From Immersiella caudata (Eukaryota > Ascomycota > Sordariomycetes > Sordariales > Lasiosphaeriaceae): a stretch of DNA of 64,000 bases. Made by a program: the position numbers and the translations under genes. Location: contig JAULSU010000004.1 in the NCBI GenBank assembly GCA_030512335.1, positions 4,898,001-4,962,000 of the forward strand. Reading direction: 5' to 3'. Position 1 is the first letter of the stretch, and every line of letters begins with the position of its first letter. The notes below the pieces were generated by a model. It saw only the letters and a program-made list of their open reading frames with translations. It had not been told where the DNA came from and ran no database searches. This document shows, in pieces, positions 41,567 through 51,839 of the stretch.

Positions 41567-41842
41567 ATGATCCAGTGGTACTGCAACAACCAAGATTGCC
41601 ACGATGGATTCCACGCTACCCCATATAAAGAATACCGGTACCTGGTTCAACCTTGCGTGCCCGCTTTGCGACGATCGGTGGCCAAGGGAAAGCTGGTTAG
41701 CGGCTACAGAGACGGGATTACTTGCCCAGACGTGGAGGGAATGGATGAGTTTCAGTACACTGAGCTGGCCACCTGGAGGCGCGAAATCAGGCGTTGCAGA
41801 GCCTGTCGAGCCAAGAGTAGCGGGGATGCGAAGGAGGGCTAG
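41567..41842 (+). CDS. Small cysteine-rich family, copy 4 (intact, 91 aa)
   Basis: ATG at 41567 opens MIQWYCNNQDC, then FHATPYKEYRYLVQPCVPAL, KGKLVSGYRDGITCPDVEGM, FQYTELATWRRE and CRAC, ending at TAG 41840-41842. All six family cysteines are present. A 72-bp intron (41476-41547: GTATGT donor, GGGCTGACA branch site, AAGCAG acceptor) ends 20 nt before the ATG. Compared with copy 3 the N terminus is seven residues shorter. Charged and hydrophilic with no signal peptide. Function unknown; the Cys spacing C-x4-C ... C ... C ... CxxC looks like a zinc-binding module but matches no family I can name. Confidence 0.7.
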   Translation: MIQWYCNNQDCHDGFHATPYKEYRYLVQPCVPALRRSVAKGKLVSGYRDGITCPDVEGMDEFQYTELATWRREIRRCRACRAKSSGDAKEG

Positions 41843-42238
41843 CCATCGTCAGCAGACAACGGCAGGGGAAGGGGAGCTCACTTTGGGGGGACGAAATAGA
41901 AACCAAGTTTCGGACGCACAACCACCATTTTGATTGCTTCTTCGCAGACTTTTGGTGATTGTTTTTCTTTGGTTGCTGCTGAGAGCTCTCTCATATACGT
42001 CTTATCACCGTCAGGTTCCAAATCGCTACGACACCAGACACCAGTACAGATTTCGGGAGCAATACATACACGCATTGGAATTTTTTGGAAAAGGGATTTT
42101 CATTTTCGTCCCCTGAAATTCCCTTGAACGCATCACCAAGAGACAGGCAAGTTCCAAGGGCCGCTGATACCATACTTAACTACTAAACGACTAACTTGGA
42201 GTTTGCCAGGAGAAAATGCGTCGATTCATCCTGCTGCA

Positions 42239-42480
42239 CGCAAAAGCCAAGAACGCCCGCATGGATTCCACGATACGCCGTACAAAGAATACCGGTATCT
42301 GACGCAGCCCTTCATAGCCGCGTCAATCAGTCGAAGAGGTGAAGCTCACCCGAGGCTATGGAGACGGCATTACCTGTTCAGATGCTGATCTGGACGGCTT
42401 CGAGTACACGGAGGTCGCAGTTGAGAAGCGCGAACCACGAATCGTTCCTGTGCGCAGATCGTCCTTCGACATTCTAATCT
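42239..42480 (+). pseudogene. Small cysteine-rich family, copy 5 (frameshifted)
   Basis: Reads RKSQERPHGFHDTPYKEYRYL, a truncated version of the family core; both cysteines of the C-x4-C pair are replaced by Arg (TGC to CGC). After QPFIAAS a frameshift near 42335 moves the remainder (KLTRGYGDGITCSDADLDGF, EYTEVAVEKREP) to another frame, and the final CxxC is lost. The 5' flank has CTAACTTGGAG and TTTGCCAG, resembling the leader-intron 3' end. Confidence 0.75.
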
Positions 42481-42784
42481 GTCTGGCCAGCAGCGCCAGG
42501 AATGTTCACAGCTGCGTGGCCTGAGAGGGTGCTCAGGCTCCAAGTCCCCGCTACCTAGCCTATAGAGCGGCTGCTATGGCGTGCCTTATTATTATAACGG
42601 GATCTTCCATATCGTTAAATACCTTTAGACTTACTTTTAATGCCAGAGTTCCACTCGGCCCCGGCAGTTATCCTTGCAACCGTACGAGATCGGTTCACAT
42701 GCTGACCTAGGAGATTCTTCTCCATACGCCCAACTTCGCCAAAACAAAGACAGATTTGAGCAGGTATTGCGGTTCCCGTCCCTC

Positions 42785-42839
42785 CATCCCCCAAGCATCC
42801 CCCAAGCATCCCCCAAGCATCCCCCAAGCATCCCCCAAG
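42785..42839. repeat. 11-bp tandem repeat, five units
   Basis: Five perfect copies of CATCCCCCAAG followed by a partial copy, located between pseudogene copies 5 and 6. Confidence 0.95.
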
Positions 42840-42976
42840 CATCAAGCCAGAAATCACAGGGCATCGCGAAAGGTTCGTACATGATAGCTTCCTACCCGGA
42901 AAGGCCCTTTAATATAATTAGTACCCAAAGGCTAACTTGGAGGTTTACAACCAAGTGCCAATCTCTACTTTTGCGT

Positions 42977-43240
42977 TACTACTGAAAGTATGAAGAGTGT
43001 ACCCACGGCTTCCGCAACAAACCCTACCGAGAATACAGGTACCTCATAAAGCCGTGTGTCCCGGCATTGCAGAGATCGGTCGAGCAGGTCAAGCTTATCA
43101 GCGGCTACGGCGACGGTATTACTTGCCCCGACGTGTAGGGGACCGAAAGCTTTGAGTACACTGAGGTGGGTGTACAAGAGTGGAGGGTCAAATATTGCTA
43201 CGGCTGTCGCAGCAGCCTGAAGGCATCGGAAGAGCAGGCG
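42977..43240 (+). pseudogene. Small cysteine-rich family, copy 6 (two stops)
   Basis: Reads YY, stop (TGA where the first Cys codon TGC is expected, 42983-42985), KYEECTHGFRNKPYREYRYL, then PCVPALQRSVEQVKLISGYG, DGITCPDV, stop (TAG at 43136-43138 where other copies have Glu), and FEYTEVGVQEWRVKYCYGC. The core is otherwise full length and open on to 43351. No start codon visible. The 5' flank shares CTAACTTGGAG with copy 5. Confidence 0.8.
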
Positions 43241-43915
43241 GATGACACCGGGGGATGGGTCTCAGGCGTGAGATGGAGGGCATGGAGGGGTAGTTGCAAC
43301 ACAACAAACCACTGTGGCCGTGTTCGAGAACGCCTGCTGAAGTTCCCGTGACGACGTTTCGTTTGACTCAGGGATGAATTAAATTATCACCATGAAGCCT
43401 CAATGTCCAGTCGACTGCGTACCTACCTACCCACACACGCAGTTGTCGTTATCTATATCTACCATTCACGTGCAAAAATTGGGCTTCAGCGTTGTCATTT
43501 CTTGCTAATTGACCCAGGGGTTTCAACAACTGCCTTGCTTGAGAGTGGAGTGCTGCGGAACCCCTCTGTCCTCGCATCCGACATCCAGCCTGAGACTTTT
43601 GTTGGAGGGTGGAGCCTAGCCAGACCTTGGCCATTGGCCTTTTTCTTTCTTCCTCCGTAGCACCAATACCACACCACTATTGCTGCATCACCTCGCACAT
43701 GTTTCTCCTCCTTGCACCGCACTAACTTCAACTTCCTCAAAATCAGAGCTGGCCTCCTCGATGCACACTGAACGAGAAATTTCCTCCACTGACACCAATA
43801 CCGGTAAGGTTAAGCAAAGAGAAACAAAACTTGTATGCTAACCTTGGGTCATTGAAGCTCACGACTTCCCAACGCCATTTTGGAAGCTTTCTGCATCATG
43901 TGCCACTTCGCGTTG

Positions 43916-44188
43916 ATGCATTAGTATTGCAAAAACAAGGAGTGTCCTCATGGCTTTGGGAACAAGCCGTACAAGGAGTACCGATACCTGATGAACCCCT
44001 GCACGCCGGCCCTGCAAAGATCGGTGGAAAGAGTCAAGTTGATAAGCGGGTACGGTGATGGCATCACCTGCCCTGACGTTGAGGGCATGGAACAATTCAT
44101 GTATGAGGTGGTAGCGACGGAGAAGCGAACAGTGAGGCGTTGCCCGGGTTGTCGTGTCGATTCGGGAAAGACCCAGGCTGAGGAGTGA
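43916..44188 (+). pseudogene. Small cysteine-rich family, copy 7 (nonsense at codon 3)
   Basis: ATG CAT TAG followed by YCKNKECPHGFGNKPYKEYR, MNPCTPALQRSVERVKLISG, YGDGITCPDVEGMEQFMYEV and CPGC, ending TGA at 44188. The TAG at 43922-43924 is where copies 3 and 4 have TGG (Trp) before YC. All six cysteines are present, so this is nearly intact. If an intron acceptor at GCATTAG (43924) joined an upstream coding exon it could still be expressed; a GTAAGG at about 43804 is a possible donor. I treat it as a pseudogene with that caveat. Confidence 0.65.
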
Positions 44189-44924
44189 TGGAATACCAGA
44201 GACAGATACGGGAAGAGCCGAGTAAAAAAGGATTTTGAGCTCTGTTCTCGAGTTATTTGCTGTTAAAAACGCGATCATGTTGTGAGCGCCCCAAAGTCAA
44301 TATCGGGATGCAGATTATCCGACCCCTTCCAATGTCCATTCCTTCACAGGAGCCGCAACACTCCTTCCCCCGCATCTGCACACCACCACGCTTCCCCCAA
44401 CCACTCACTGGCCAAGTCCACCACAGGGCTTTTGCCTCTCCCAAATGACTGGCTACCGGCTCGCCAACGCAGATGCACTGATTCTTGCAGCAGTACACGA
44501 ACAACTGCACTTACGATTCGGCCCCGCGCGCAACCCGCAGCTCCCCAGAATCCGCTGATGTCCGACGAATCAACTCTCCTCGCACCACAAGTTTGAGCCG
44601 CAGCTCGTCCGACAGAGCCTCGTCCGAGGCGGGGAACGGCGGTCTGCTTGATGAGGGTGAGGGTTACACAAGATTCGGATTGGCTCGGGGAGCACGAATG
44701 TGCGGCTCTGGGCGGCCGAGGATAGCCCTATTTTGTGCCGTGGGTTGCCATCCATGTCGAATGGGCTGGAACGAGGAGAATGAGACATATGGGGTGATGG
44801 ATTGCGTGCATAAAAGCAGGCGGGAGCCCCAAGGTCTCGATCCTTTGTTCTTTTTCTGGAGGCCACCGAGAGATTGGCACAAAGAAGATCAATTGCTTGG
44901 TATTTGGATCTCTTTGTCGTCAAG
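44189..44924. other. Intergenic; right border of the array, promoter of the BTB gene
   Basis: No supported gene. Confidence 0.45.
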
Positions 44925-46055
44925 ATGGCTTCTGGGCATGATGGGCTTGTCAATGCTGTGAGGGGGTGGGGCATTGTTCTCTTTCGCTTAATATAAGCTG
45001 TTGCTGACCAAATCGACCAGGCTCTACCTCAACCCCGAGTTCTCCGATCTCAATCTTGTCTCCTCGTACCGCAAATACCCTGTCCACAAAGCTCTCGTTT
45101 GCTCGCAGTCTCCATACTTGGCGGACAAGTGCCGCGACCCTGAATTCGCAGTGCGTCTTTCTCTCCAGACTTCCCGAACACACATGCTGATCTGCAACAG
45201 GCCACAGGCAACACCATCGAACTCAAGGAAGATGACCCCCAAGCCCTCCACCTCATCGTCGAGTACCTCTACAACCTCGACTACACTGATGCTCTCCCCG
45301 ATGATCTCCTCCACTTCCAACCCCCCAACAGCCACGCCGGGTGCACAGACCTCGAAGGCGCCTCCACCCTTGATGGCTTCACCCCCGAGTCTCCCGTCGT
45401 CGTAACCAACGGCTTCGAACACCCCGAGTCCCCTCAGCCCCCTGCCCCTCTCGAGGAAACTCCCCAGCCCGAAGCCGAAGGCGCGCCCCTCGCCGAGAAC
45501 GACCTAGACGACTTCCTCCCCATCAAGACCCCCACCTCCACCACCAAAAAGAAGAAGGGCAAGAAGGGCAAAAACGCTCGTGCCAAATCCATCTCCGAAG
45601 CCGCCCCTGAACCCGCTACCGAGCCCAAACCCGAAGACGACAGCCGGCAGTTCGACACACCCACGCCCGTAGAACCGCCCCCGCTCGCCCCTGAGCAACC
45701 CCAACAGAGCCAAACCTCCCAGCCCTACCTCACAACTCACGCAAAACTCTACTCTCTCTCCGCCAAATACGGCATCTCCCCGCTCACCTCCCTCGCCCTT
45801 TCCAAGTTCCAATCGCGCGCGTCCTCTGAATGGGACGCGAACGATTTTGTGCATGCTGCGAGGGAGGTGTACTCATCTCGGCTGCTGCGCGAAGAGAGCC
45901 ACGCTGAGATGAGAAGAACGGTGACGGGATTGGTGTTTGGGCATCGGGAGTTGTTGGATTTGGACTCGGAGGGGCCGGCGGGGGTGAGGGGGATATTGAG
46001 GGGGGAGTTGGGGTTGGATTTGATATTGAGATTCAGGGAGGAGGGGGTGTGGTGA
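44925..46055 (+). CDS. BTB/POZ-domain protein, 346 aa
   Basis: Exons 44925-44957, 44998-45150 and 45201-46055, all phase 0. Introns: GTGAGG...ATATAAG (40 bp) and GTGCGT...ATGCTGATC...CAACAG (50 bp). The protein starts MASGHDGLVNALLLTKS. The BTB core follows: YLNPEFSDLNLVSSYRKYPV, HKALVCSQSPYLADKC, IELKEDDPQALHLIVEYLYN. This is the fungal BTB type that mediates dimerisation or Cul3-type adaptor contacts in general; partners here are unknown. The middle (about 110-230) is a Pro/Glu/Lys-rich linker with KKKKGKKGKN. The C-terminal part has a helical segment (HAKLYSLSAKYGISPLTSLA) common in these proteins. The first intron is short, and an alternative acceptor at 45021 gives the wrong phase for the ATG used. 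Confidence 0.82.
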
Positions 46056-46507
46056 GTAGGGGTGAGTGGGGGTTGAGAAAAAGGAGAAACAGACACAAAG
46101 CAGGAAGGCGAGATTGGCTGGGGTTTTCTTGATTCTTTCTTTTCAGGAACGGGCTGGTTGTGATTTGGGGGATGGGAGATGGAAGAGCATGAACCAGTCA
46201 TGGCTAAAGAAACAGAGCGCGCAACAGAGACTCACTCGAGCAGCACGAATGGAATGTGGTTGCAGACACAGAACGCCAAGGGATACACACAAAAGGCTGA
46301 ATTTACCATGCCCTCAAGAATGCCTTGCCCCTCCCCCTGGACGCGTAGACGGACAAATAGGATCTAAGCTCCCGAACCAACACCCCCTTAAGACCCAGCA
46401 TTCCGCGGCACAGCACCCTCCCTCGGCAAGCCTACCCACCCAAGGCCCACATAACCACCTACCTTTTCCGAACCTCCCCTCTCCTCTCCCCATCACCATG
46501 CCACCAT

Positions 46508-47002
46508 TTACTTCCCATCAATATACCGAATCGCCTTGAAAGACCTAACGTCCCCATTCAAACACCAATAATTCGGCCCCAACTCCCTCACATATTGAAA
46601 CGGCGTCACATTCCCGCACCCATCATTGGTGTAGCCCTCGGGGGTAAGCGGGTACTCATTTTGCATGCCCACCGACTGCGCAAAGTTTGTGTTCTGGCAG
46701 TTTGTGGTGGCGCTGCCGACGTAGCCAAACGCCAGATTGCCGGTGCAGTCGCGTCCAGAAAAGCCGATGAGAGCCCAGTCTGCGCGTTTTTGGAGGGTGC
46801 TGGGAGTGGGCTGGTTAGATGTAGATGGAGGAGGGAGGGCGCTGGGGGAGGGGACGTACGCGTTGTAGCCGCGGGCGTGGATCTCTGCCATTTCTATTTC
46901 GTTGAGCTGGCGAGGAGCCGCGAGGGGTTGAGGAGCGGCGATAGTGAGCGAGGCACCCCCGATGAGGGAGGCGAGGAGAGATGAGAGACGCATGAGACGC
47001 AT
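46508..47002 (-). CDS. Small secreted protein with Kex2-like site, 144 aa
   Basis: Exons 47002-46860 and 46799-46508; intron GTACGT...ATCTAACC...CCCAG of exactly 60 bp. Signal peptide MRLMRLSSLLASLIGGASLT with cleavage near IAAPQ. A propeptide-like stretch ends LQKR, a Kex2-type dibasic site, before the mature domain ADWALIGFSGRDCTGNLAFG, TNCQNTNFAQSV, NDGCGNVTPFQYV and PNYWCLNG. The four cysteines of the mature part probably pair. The pattern GFSGxDCTGN resembles small secreted proteins found in many ascomycetes without known function. The intron length keeps the frame, so an unspliced form would add 20 Pro/Ser-rich residues. Confidence 0.72.
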   Translation of the reverse strand: MRLMRLSSLLASLIGGASLTIAAPQPLAAPRQLNEIEMAEIHARGYNAYVPSPSALPPPSTSNQPTPSTLQKRADWALIGFSGRDCTGNLAFGYVGSATTNCQNTNFAQSVGMQNEYPLTPEGYTNDGCGNVTPFQYVRELGPNYWCLNGDVRSFKAIRYIDGK

Positions 47003-47930
47003 TTTTCGTTGAGCTGGATACCGGGTATAGGAATTTGGGAGGGTTGAGATGAGCCTGGGAGTACAAGAGTCAACCGCTGCTAGATAGGGGCAACGCCACG
47101 TCTTTATACCTCTGCAACTTGGACTGATGCTCCACGAAGTACCTCACAGTATTGGCAAAGACCGCGTCACGGTGCGCTGCTAGTCGTCCCCTTTGCCCCG
47201 GAACACCCAGTTCCGGCTAAGCTGAGTCCAACTACATCAACGATTCCTCTGTACCAAAACCCTGAAGCTCCCTTGGCCTGACACTATCAGTCTTGGGACG
47301 TTCCTTTGGATAATTTCTTTGGAATCAACCCCGCTGAAGATGCCCTAACGTGGCACAGCCTACCAATTCTCGTGTAACCTTGGAAAGTCCAGGTAGCGAG
47401 GCGAATTAGGCTAACAATCCGCTCTCGCCGTAGAGGTGCAGGGACCGATCTGTGGATTAAAGGCAGCCAAAGGATCGCAAAGCTTTTGATCTTCTGCGGG
47501 GTTGAGGGGATTTGCACTTGAGTAGCTATTTCAGGACTTGTGTTGTATTCAAAGGTTGCATCGAGGAGCTTCTGTCAATGCCGCACTAGTTGACCGTCAA
47601 CAGTCTGCGCGGCACAGACTTGGCCGTTCCTCTAACAGCTCAAGAACGCAAGAAAGCGGTTGTATGTGGGGTGGTATAAGCTAGGAGCTGAGATATCATT
47701 CTGATTCAACCCCAGAGGAGGTGGCGGGCACAGGCGCGGGAAGAAAGGGCGCGCGTCCGCGGGAACACGAAGCCCGTGAGCTGAGAGACATATGTTCATT
47801 TCCCAGCTCGCTGCTCCAGAAATTGCGGTGCTAGTCACCAGCCAAGAATGCCTGCAGTGAGAACGATGTAAGCGCCATGCCTTCTCAACAGAGGGTGATA
47901 AACTCACCTGAAAGAAACCTAGAGATCCAC
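47003..47930. other. Intergenic, no gene seen
   Basis: Promoter of the small secreted protein on its left side (minus strand) and 3' flank of the ASST-family gene on its right. Confidence 0.45.
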
Positions 47931-49658
47931 CTAGAGATCCCTATGTCCTGACCCCTCAGGGGCTCTTCCCGCTGGGTGAATCTCATCCCGAATACCCACA
48001 ACACCAGATCTGCCAACAGCCCGCCCCCCTTCATCCAAAGCTACCGCGAAGACTTCGACCTTCTCACCAAGAGCCCGAAGCGTCGATGTCGGGATCACCA
48101 ACTTCGTCTCAAACGACGCCCGGCGCACCAACCCCAATTTATGTGTCCTTGCCTTCTCCACGGTTGCTCCCTCAACGCCCTTCGCAGCAGCATAAAACTC
48201 CCACGCCGATGTCACAGTATCGCCGTTCCATGAAGCATAAACCGAGGTCTCACTTCCAGCGCGTAGCGCCACAACAGCAGGCGTCTCCCGCGGGCGCCCT
48301 TCCCATTCGTATCTGAAGCCGCGATAGCTTTCCACGCCAGGGCCGAGAGGGCCCGAGTCAAGGTAGGCGTGGAATATGGGCTCTGCGTCGCTGCCGCGGA
48401 ACTCGGTAATCGCGCCGGCTTGGCCCCAGTTTACAAAGACGTTCTTGTTGGGTAGGAGCTGGGCGTTGCCCTGTGACTGCGCGGATAGACCATCAGGCGC
48501 GGGGAATCGCTTTAGTTCTGTTGCGGTATTGGAGGTGTGGTTGAGCTGGAAGATTCGAGCGGATGAGGAGGGGTGGAACTTGGTGCCATCCGTCAAGGCG
48601 GCGTTGTCGAAGAGGGATATGATCTCGATGGAGCCGTCGGCGGAGCGAGAGAGGAAACGGGCGTCGTGCTGGTAGGCAAAAGAGTCGTGATGAGAAAGGG
48701 GGAATGTTGAATTACGCCCGCCCAGCCGCCAGATGACAGAGCCATCTACGCTGGAGAGCTTGTACACGGTGCTTGTGTGGCGGCTAGAGATGAGGTAGTT
48801 GCCTTCGTCATCCTTGTCGATGCTGTTGATGTGGAAGTAGTCCCAAGCGTCTGAGCTCGTTTTGCCTGGGTGTCTCGCATCTGTGGGAAGAGGGATGGCG
48901 CTTTCTATCGGTTGTTAGTTCGGACTGTCTTCTTCGCCGTTCTCGGGGGTAATTCAAAAGTCTCACCCGATGGGTCCGAGAAATCAAGAGAATGGCCCTC
49001 AAATACGAGTTCTCCCGTTTCAATGTCGAGTTCTTGGCATTTCGAAGTCAGCCATTGCTCTGAAAGCTTCATGGAGAATGATGCCCTCACCTTGCCAAAT
49101 ACAATCAACAATCCACTGCTGACTCTCGTCACCCCCATACGGCCTCAAATCGAACGGGACAGGCTGAAAGACCTCAACAAGAGCAGTCTTCTCGTCAACA
49201 ACTCGAAACTCATGGAGGGACACAAGCTTGTGTAAGCTCTGCACCGTCGCAATCTGACGATAGCTCTGATCCAGGAGCACCGAAGTACCATAGCCGTGAC
49301 CGTGGAAAGGGTCAAGCGACCCATGGAATGCTTGGAGGGCGGGCTGTTCCTGGTACCGCACAGCTTGGAAATTGGCAACCCATCCGCCAAGGTAGCCCAA
49401 CCCGGACCAAATGAGGTCACCATCGTTGCGAAAGATGTATGCACCTGGTTGCTCGGGGCCGGTGCGTCTGCCGTCGAACGCGGGGTACTGGGCGACGAAA
49501 ATGTAACCTGGAGCGACGTCGTTGGTGGCCGGGATGGTGATGTTGAGTCGGGGAGGGGAGAGGTCGGGGCGTGATCGGTATTGCCAGTCTGCTAGCACCC
49601 CGAGTGGGGTTGCTGAGAGAACTGCGACGGCAGTGGCGATGCACTTCACTCTGGCCAT
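47931..49658 (-). CDS. Secreted arylsulfotransferase (ASST)-family protein, 535 aa
   Basis: Three exons, 49658-49091, 49032-48967 and 48904-47931, in phase. Introns: GTGAGG...GGCTGACTT...CAAG and GTGAGA...GATAG. The signal peptide MARVKCIATAVAVLSATPLG ends near VLADW. Family blocks: APGYIFVAQYPAFDG, PGAYIFRNDGDLIWSG, LLDQSYRQIATVQ, LHEFRVVDEKTALVEVFQP, ELDIETGELVFEGHSLD, then DAWDYFHINSIDKDDEGNYL (metal-site-like His), STVYKLSSVDGSVIWRLGG, HDARFL, and QGNAQLLPNKNVFVNWG. This is the fungal Arylsulfotran_2-type propeller. Bacterial relatives transfer sulfate between phenols; activity of fungal members is mostly untested. Length is usual for the family. Confidence 0.88.
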
Positions 49659-50007
49659 TTTCTAGATGGCAGATTTCGGTATCCTGGGAAGTTCTCCGCG
49701 CCAAATGCGAGGTCCATCATGCTGTTTTTGTACCACGCGTGTGCTGCATCGTAGGCCGTTGAAGGAGTCCGCAATTGGAAAAGCATCGATTGCGTGCGAT
49801 CGCTCCAATTTTCGAGCGCTGAGATCGAGGTACGCTCACCAACCACAATGGGGGCCCGTCGGCGTTAAGACTTGGGGCGCTCGAATGAGACACAGCAAAC
49901 ACTGACGCCATCCGCACACCAAATTCGCCGTCATTAGTAAGAATCATATTTACACCAAGCTCGGATACCATGTCCTCCAAACCAAGCTTTTGCTAACACA
50001 ACAGATC
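49659..50007. other. Intergenic, promoter of the ASST-family gene
   Basis: No gene seen. Both flanking genes are on the minus strand. Confidence 0.45.
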
Positions 50008-51068
50008 TCAGCGAAGGCGAGCATCTTGATCAGCGGCCATCTCCTGAGGCTGAAGATGCTCAAACGTGTAATACACCCCCTGACCCGCCTCTGGCGCCGT
50101 CCCATAACCCCCCACCACACCACTGGTAGCCCTACTACCATGCCACGACTTCACGCCGGTGCCTCCCACCGCTTCTCTCATCGAATCTCCCGCAAAAACG
50201 CTGTTTCTTGCCTCGGCAGTGCTATCGTCGCGCCCCCTTCGCTTCCCCATGACGAAAACTACCCAGCCGATTGCGATAAGCAGGATGACGCCGGCGACAG
50301 CGCCGATGGCGATTCCCGCAATTGCGCCGGGAGAGAGGCTCGGTCCGCTCTCGGCTGACGGGGAGGGAGAGGGGGAGGTTTGCCCCGTAGGTGTAGAGGT
50401 GGATGTAGTCGTAGTCGAAGAAGTCGAGGAGGATGAGGTCTATTTCTCGGTCAACCCCTGCCGTTATTGGGCGCACAGGGGACAGAATGGTACTCACCGT
50501 CGTCAAAGGGACATCCCCTGCCTTGAATCTGATCTGGATACCGAATGCATTCACAGCGCCGCCCGAAGCCGAGACTTGGCGGCCTCCCGCATCGACGGAC
50601 ACGACAACAGTCTCGCCAGCATCATTTCTTGAGACCGCGGTGCGTGCAGGCCACACATTTCCAGGCAACACCTCCAGCTTGCAGACACGCGTGGACTCCC
50701 ATGAGTATGTGTATGAGGCAGCTGTGTTGCATGTGTATCGATCATTTCTTTCAGCGTTGTTAGCGTTTAGATTTCACCAAAAATCCATGGAGCATCTCGT
50801 ACGTGGGGCAGCATGTGATCCTCGTCTCTGATTGCCCCTGATTTATTATTGAAGCGACCGTCGAGCAAGCAGGGCCATAACCAACAGGGCACAGGTGCGC
50901 TGGCGAGAAGTATCTGTCGGCGGATGGATTGTAGCCGGTCGGAAAGCAATTGCCTGACGTAAGAGGACCAGCAAAGACGCCGTTTCCGGGACTGTAGTAG
51001 ATGTTTGAGACGAACGAAGCGCACGTCGCTGGCGGAGTAAACTGCGTCGTGAGCGGTCCAAGAGACAT
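50008..51068 (-). CDS. Single-pass receptor-like membrane protein, 315 aa
   Basis: Exons 51068-50803, 50747-50498 and 50439-50008, in phase. Introns: GTACGA...CGCTAAC...AAAG (55 bp) and GTGAGT...AATAG (58 bp). The first junction joins TCCPT to NDRYTCNTAASYTYSWEST, restoring a typical cysteine pattern. The extracellular part starts MSLGPLTTQFTPPATC and has CFPTGY, YFSPAHLCPVGYGPACS and ITCCP. A Ser/Thr-rich stalk follows, then one transmembrane helix (GIAIGAVAGVILLIAIGWVV) and a basic cytosolic tail (MGKRRGRDD). This is the abundant fungal FTPP...CCP membrane-protein family of unknown function. No classical signal peptide, as usual for the family. The longer open frame upstream of 51068 is not needed. 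Confidence 0.8.
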
Positions 51069-51839
51069 CTTTTCCGCTTCTCCGGTGTTGCGCGGGAAGG
51101 AGGGGAAGATGAGCGGGGACCGCCAGTCAGGCTCCGGGCGAGGGAAATCCCCGCCATTTGTTTTCTCGTGCGGAGCAGGATCCCTGCTGGGTGACCAGCT
51201 TCGGTAGGAAAAGGTGCGAATGGCGCTTTGGGGGCCCTCCAGATTGTTCGCAAGGCTCTGAGGCGCTCGCTTCAAGCGGTTTAGTGGCTGTGATTGGCAT
51301 GCGAGCATTGCAGTTGCCAAGTCGGCTGAACAACCTTCGCTGGTGCCTGGAAAAGTGTTGATTGAGTCGGGCCCAACGACCAGCCTGAAATGCTGCAATG
51401 CAGTGGGTTCGCACCTTCCAAGCCCTCTAGTGTCACACGAAGTTGCTGCTCGTCTCCACAATTCTTGAACGCGCCAATGGACCCAAAAAGCCGCAGAGTC
51501 GCATTTGGCTTGCCAGTCGCCGTTATTTAACAATCGGTGTCCCACACCAAACACAATGCATTCCTTGCGCTGGAGGCCGAGGCTTTGTCGTCATCATTTG
51601 AAGTCTTTCAGACCAGTTCCGATCAACAAAGACCTACTCCTATTGTCCACAATTGCTCCAATACCCCTTCGAACGGGGGGATCCGAGTCAACATGAGTGA
51701 AAACAAGTGCGTTCAAGGAAAGAGATAGTTATCATTAATAATGAGCGCCTATTTACCGTAGTCTATCTCTATGTCTATGCAATGCATCCAGTCTATCCAA
51801 TCTATCCCAACATCCCCCTTTTCACATCTCTTCTCCCCC
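51069..51839. other. Intergenic, no gene seen
   Basis: Upstream of the membrane protein and 3' of the NmrA-like gene. Short overlapping ORFs only. Confidence 0.45.

Noticed and set aside
41930..42127. Hydrophobic small ORF between copies 4 and 5
   Set aside because: The hydrophobic frame lacks an ATG and splice support; likely chance in AT-rich spacer.
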